NCBI GenBank assembly: GCA_905221605.1 | Contig: CAJNDS010000165.1 | Location: 1-64,000 of the forward strand | DNA: 64,000 nt | Direction of reading: 5' to 3' | Origin: Symbiodinium natans | Taxonomy: Eukaryota; Sar; Dinophyceae; Suessiales; Symbiodiniaceae | In this document: positions 62,001 to 64,000 of the stretch, piece after piece | Layout: each line of letters starts with the position of its first letter | Numbering within the stretch: the stretch's first letter is position 1 | Made by a program: the position numbers and the translations under genes | The notes under the pieces: model-generated | Database searches by the model: none | What the model was told of the DNA's origin: nothing | The model's input: the letters and a program-made list of their open reading frames with translations, nothing else

Positions 62001-63335
62001 AGGGCTTAGGAGCCCCGGAACACCTTGCCAAATTCTCCTGCCTCTCGCACCCGCAACAAAGACGGGGATCTTCAGTTCAGTTCGAGGCGTAGCCCTAAAG
62101 CCCGAAGCCCTAAAGCCTGAAGCCTCTGAACACTGCACAGCTCCAGCCTCAATGTAAGTATATACAGGGCTCCGTGAAGATGAGTTCAGCCTCCCTGTTT
62201 CCCCCTAAACCCTCAACCCTAAGCCCTAAACCCTACACCCTAAACCCTAAACCCTAAATCCTAAACCCTACACCCTAAACCCTAAACCTTAAACCCTAAA
62301 TCCTAAACCCTAAACCCTAAACCCTAAACCCTAAACCCTAAACCCTAAACCCTAAACCCTAAACCCTAGCCCATGGGAGTTGTGGTTGGGGTGCAGTTGC
62401 GGGTGTCGGGCCTGGGCGTGGTGAGAGCCCATGTTTGAGCTTTGTGACGCACTCCGGCCGGGGCTGCGGTTTAGGGGCTTTTGCTCTTTAGGGTTTGGGG
62501 TTTAGGGTTTAGGGTTTTGGGTTTAGGGTTTAGGGTTTAGCGGAACGAAATAAATCGCGTTTGGGGATTTTGGGGGTGTGGGATCTTGGGTTTGTGTGTT
62601 TTGGGGCAGAGGTTCTAGAGGCTTTTGTATCGGTTAACTGAGGTTTCTAGGCTTTACCAAGTTTACGTTCTAGAGGGTGTCTTAGCCTTGTCGGGCTCAT
62701 GCGGCTTGTGGTTTTTCCTTGAGCGCTCAACCCTAAAATCTCTCCAGTTCTGAAGGCTTCGAGGGTTTGGGGTTTTAGGGTTTTAGGGTTTTAGGGTTTT
62801 AGGGTTTTAGGGTTTTAGGGTTTTAGGGTTTTAGGGTTTTAGGGTTTTAGGGTTTTAGGGTTTTAGGGCTTTCAGGGTTTTTAGGGTTTTAGGGTTTCAG
62901 GGTTTTAGGGTTTTAAAGGGCGTTTTAGGGTTTTAGGGTTCGAGTCCTAGTCTTAGGGTTTAGGTTTTCGGGCTTCGGGTTCCCTTACAACCTCCAGAAA
63001 GCGTCACTTGCCATCAGGACGTGGAGCAGTTTCCTGAGGTCAAGGCAGGACGTCTTTGGAAGATTACTCTCCCGTTTCGAAGCTCAAGCTCAAAAACTCC
63101 AAAGCTTCTTGACAACCGTAAACCCTCAAGCCGTAGCCCTTCATGTTCAGAAACACCCAAATTTCAGAGCCAGCCCCAACAGTTTCCAGGGCTCTACAGC
63201 TACTTTGAAAACCTCAGAAGCTCCGTAAACCTCAGGCTCAGCTCTGACGGATCAAGTACCTGATGGTCCTTAAACTTGTGATGCAAGCAGCCGAACAACA
63301 TCTGGGACCCCATTGAGGACAGATACTTCCTGTAG
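59017..63335 (+). CDS. chain L: twelve phase-compatible exons
   Basis: 59017-59097, 59535-59634, 59906-59928, 60857-60936, 61129-61202, 61531-61576, 61743-61848, 62013-62086, 62141-62153, 62370-62468, 62748-62764 and 62998-63038 join with agreeing phases at all eleven junctions; 63291-63335 (PNNIWDPIEDRYFL, TAG) may be the last exon after an unresolved one. Readings include KMQKDLSLEALSWSSSS, PTLWQYNNLYQGTSLAVE, MAPVRQRPAYDLRILRLV and KLRRLQLLERALMSLTD. No family is recognised. Frames were partly chosen by phase. Confidence 0.5.
59535..59634 (+). CDS. chain L exon
   Basis: A CAAGGCAAG acceptor, ASGLERKMQKDLSLEALS, WSSSSWLFVVNDGT, to GTACCA. The segment FVVNDGTSFE, formed with the next small exon, faintly recalls OB-fold tRNA-binding domains; this is only a hint. 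Confidence 0.55.
60857..60936 (+). CDS. chain L exon with GTATGT donor
   Basis: A TTTCGTGTTTCAG acceptor, TCDGPTLWQYNNLYQGTS and LAVERRTQ, to GTATGT. Both sites near consensus. The frame continues open past the donor, so a longer exon is possible. Confidence 0.62.
61129..61202 (+). CDS. chain L exon
   Basis: An AACCACAAG acceptor, TCDSPMAPVRQRPAYDLR and ILRLVL, to GTGACC, in phase 0 with the previous exon. Confidence 0.57.
61250..61372. repeat. TTTAGGG telomere-like array
   Basis: Seventeen perfect units, followed by a family C element (61388-61492). Confidence 0.98.
61743..61848 (+). CDS. chain L basic helical exon
   Basis: A GGCCTTCTGCAG acceptor, KESVEKKRPWRRWPRKLR and RLQLLERALMSLTDPRL, to G|GTTTAGGG. 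Other frames of this island are also helical (ALEALAKKAAKAAAPGEG), so phase is the deciding argument. Confidence 0.52.
62141..62153 (+). CDS. 13-nt micro-exon
   Basis: CACTGCACAG|CTCCAGCCTCAAT|GTAAGT: consensus donor and acceptor with fitting phases (0 to 1). It is the smallest exon proposed here. Confidence 0.42.
62198..62369. repeat. CCCTAAA array ending CCCTAG
   Basis: About 24 units; the last becomes CCCTAG and supplies the acceptor of the 62370 exon. Confidence 0.97.
62370..62468 (+). CDS. chain L exon between CCCTAG and GTTTAGGG
   Basis: 32 codons, GSCGWGAVAGVGPGRGES then PCLSFVTHSGRGC, fill exactly the space between opposed arrays. The frame was selected by phase; another frame (PMGVVVGVQLRVSGLGV) ends at GTGAGA. 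Confidence 0.48.
62766..62937. repeat. TTTTAGGG octamer array
   Basis: About 14 tandem TTTTAGGG units plus variants. This 8-mer differs from the 7-mer used everywhere else here and equals the Chlamydomonas telomere unit. Confidence 0.95.
63291..63335 (+). CDS. possible last exon of chain L
   Basis: A GATGCAAGCAG acceptor, PNNIWDPIEDRYFL, TAG. Protein-like, but the phase to 62998-63038 is not resolved; a phase-2 reading of the same exon is open as well. Confidence 0.48.
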   Translation, partial: PNNIWDPIEDRYFL

Positions 63336-63559
63336 CCCTATGCGACCTTTGGCTTTGGATTTTTGAGGTTTCCGCCCTCCACCAACACTCCGCTCCCCCC
63401 AAAACAATGTTGAAAGGTTACCCTTTAACATGGAGTGATCTGGGGCCCTTAAAACAAGCACTTCAAGCCCCTAAACTTCGGTGCCTCCAACCAGAGCATC
63501 TATAAACGCCCTTGGAGGCAAGCCTTCGAGGGCCCCTACCCCAAAGCTTACATCCCCGT

Positions 63560-63780
63560 GGCCCTAACAAACCTTGAAGCATGTGTCATGCTGGCAGGCG
63601 CTGCGTCTGAAGCAGCATGGCCGCAGAAACCCGAAGCCCTGTACCTTATCAGCCCTAAACCATGTATCTTAAGCCCTCAACCACATACCCAAAACCCTAC
63701 ACCACATACCTTAAACCCTAAACCATATACCCTAAACCCTGCGGCTGAAATGTTCCGAGGTGCAACCTTCATGGGGTGAC
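63560..63780 (+). CDS. exon candidate at window end
   Basis: A GTCATGCTGGCAG acceptor at 63598 opens ALRLKQHGRRNPKPCTL; another frame reads LEACVMLAGAASEAAWPQ. Degenerate repeats follow to the window end. Confidence 0.3.
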
Positions 63781-64000
63781 TAACTGCCCGAGAATGCCCC
63801 AAAGCCCCGAAAGCCCCCAAAGCCCACAAAGCCGTAACCCCGACCCCACATGCGCCTCTTAACCTGAAAGCCCGTCAAACCCTGAAACCCCGAATTTGAA
63901 GCCCTAAACCCCAAAACCCCCCCGAAACCCTAAACCCTAAACCCGAAAGCCCCTAAACCCTAAACTCTGAACCCCAAGACTAGGCATTCGAATCCCGCTT

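Noticed and set aside
1-64000. Chromosome end (true telomere)
   Set aside because: Arrays are short, occur in both orientations and are separated by unique sequence throughout; none is terminal.
1-64000. CRISPR array
   Set aside because: The regular repeats are telomere units without constant spacers, and the genome is eukaryotic in character.

Overview
ORGANISM. The window looks like nuclear DNA of a dinoflagellate or a close alveolate relative (inference). Three things point there: short GC-rich exon-like islands that I read mostly on the + strand, intron 5' ends that vary among GT, GC and GA, and TTTAGGG/CCCTAAA plant-type telomere repeats interspersed roughly every few hundred bases from end to end. 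No long uninterrupted gene, rRNA, tRNA, CRISPR array or bacterial operon signal was seen.

LAYOUT. Unique islands of about 15-250 bp alternate with introns of about 0.1-1.6 kb. Introns commonly begin with TTTAGGG arrays directly after the exon (the exon|GTTTAGGG junction supplies the GT donor) and end with CCCTAAA arrays just before the next exon. The two arrays are reverse complements, so each such intron could fold back on itself. Other introns hold short elements with terminal inverted repeats whose ends coincide with the splice sites. At least twelve such families are named A-M here (there is no J); they look like introners.

GENES (all inferred, + strand). Exons were joined where splice phase, AG acceptor and G[T/C/A] donor agreed: chain A 778-3459; scattered exons 4.5-13 kb; chain C 14.7-16.7 kb; exons with coiled-coil character 19.6-31.6 kb; chain N 32.0-36.5 kb, heptad-rich; chain D 37.5-39.7 kb; chain E 40.4-41.1 kb; chain F 41.5-42.2 kb; exons 43.1-46.4 kb; chain H 46.8-50.4 kb; chain I 50.5-55.2 kb, whose last exons resemble a phytanoyl-CoA dioxygenase (PhyH) C-terminus; chain J 56.0-57.3 kb; chain K 57.9-58.5 kb; chain L 59.0-63.3 kb, twelve phase-compatible exons. 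If right, this is a head-to-tail, single-strand gene array as is usual in dinoflagellates. Gene borders are uncertain: many islands are open in more than one frame and some on both strands, and no start codon is secure.

LIMITS. Everything was read by eye. Frames in chains were sometimes chosen because they fit the neighbouring phase, so phase agreement is supportive but not independent. No promoter, polyadenylation signal or spliced-leader acceptor was recognised.
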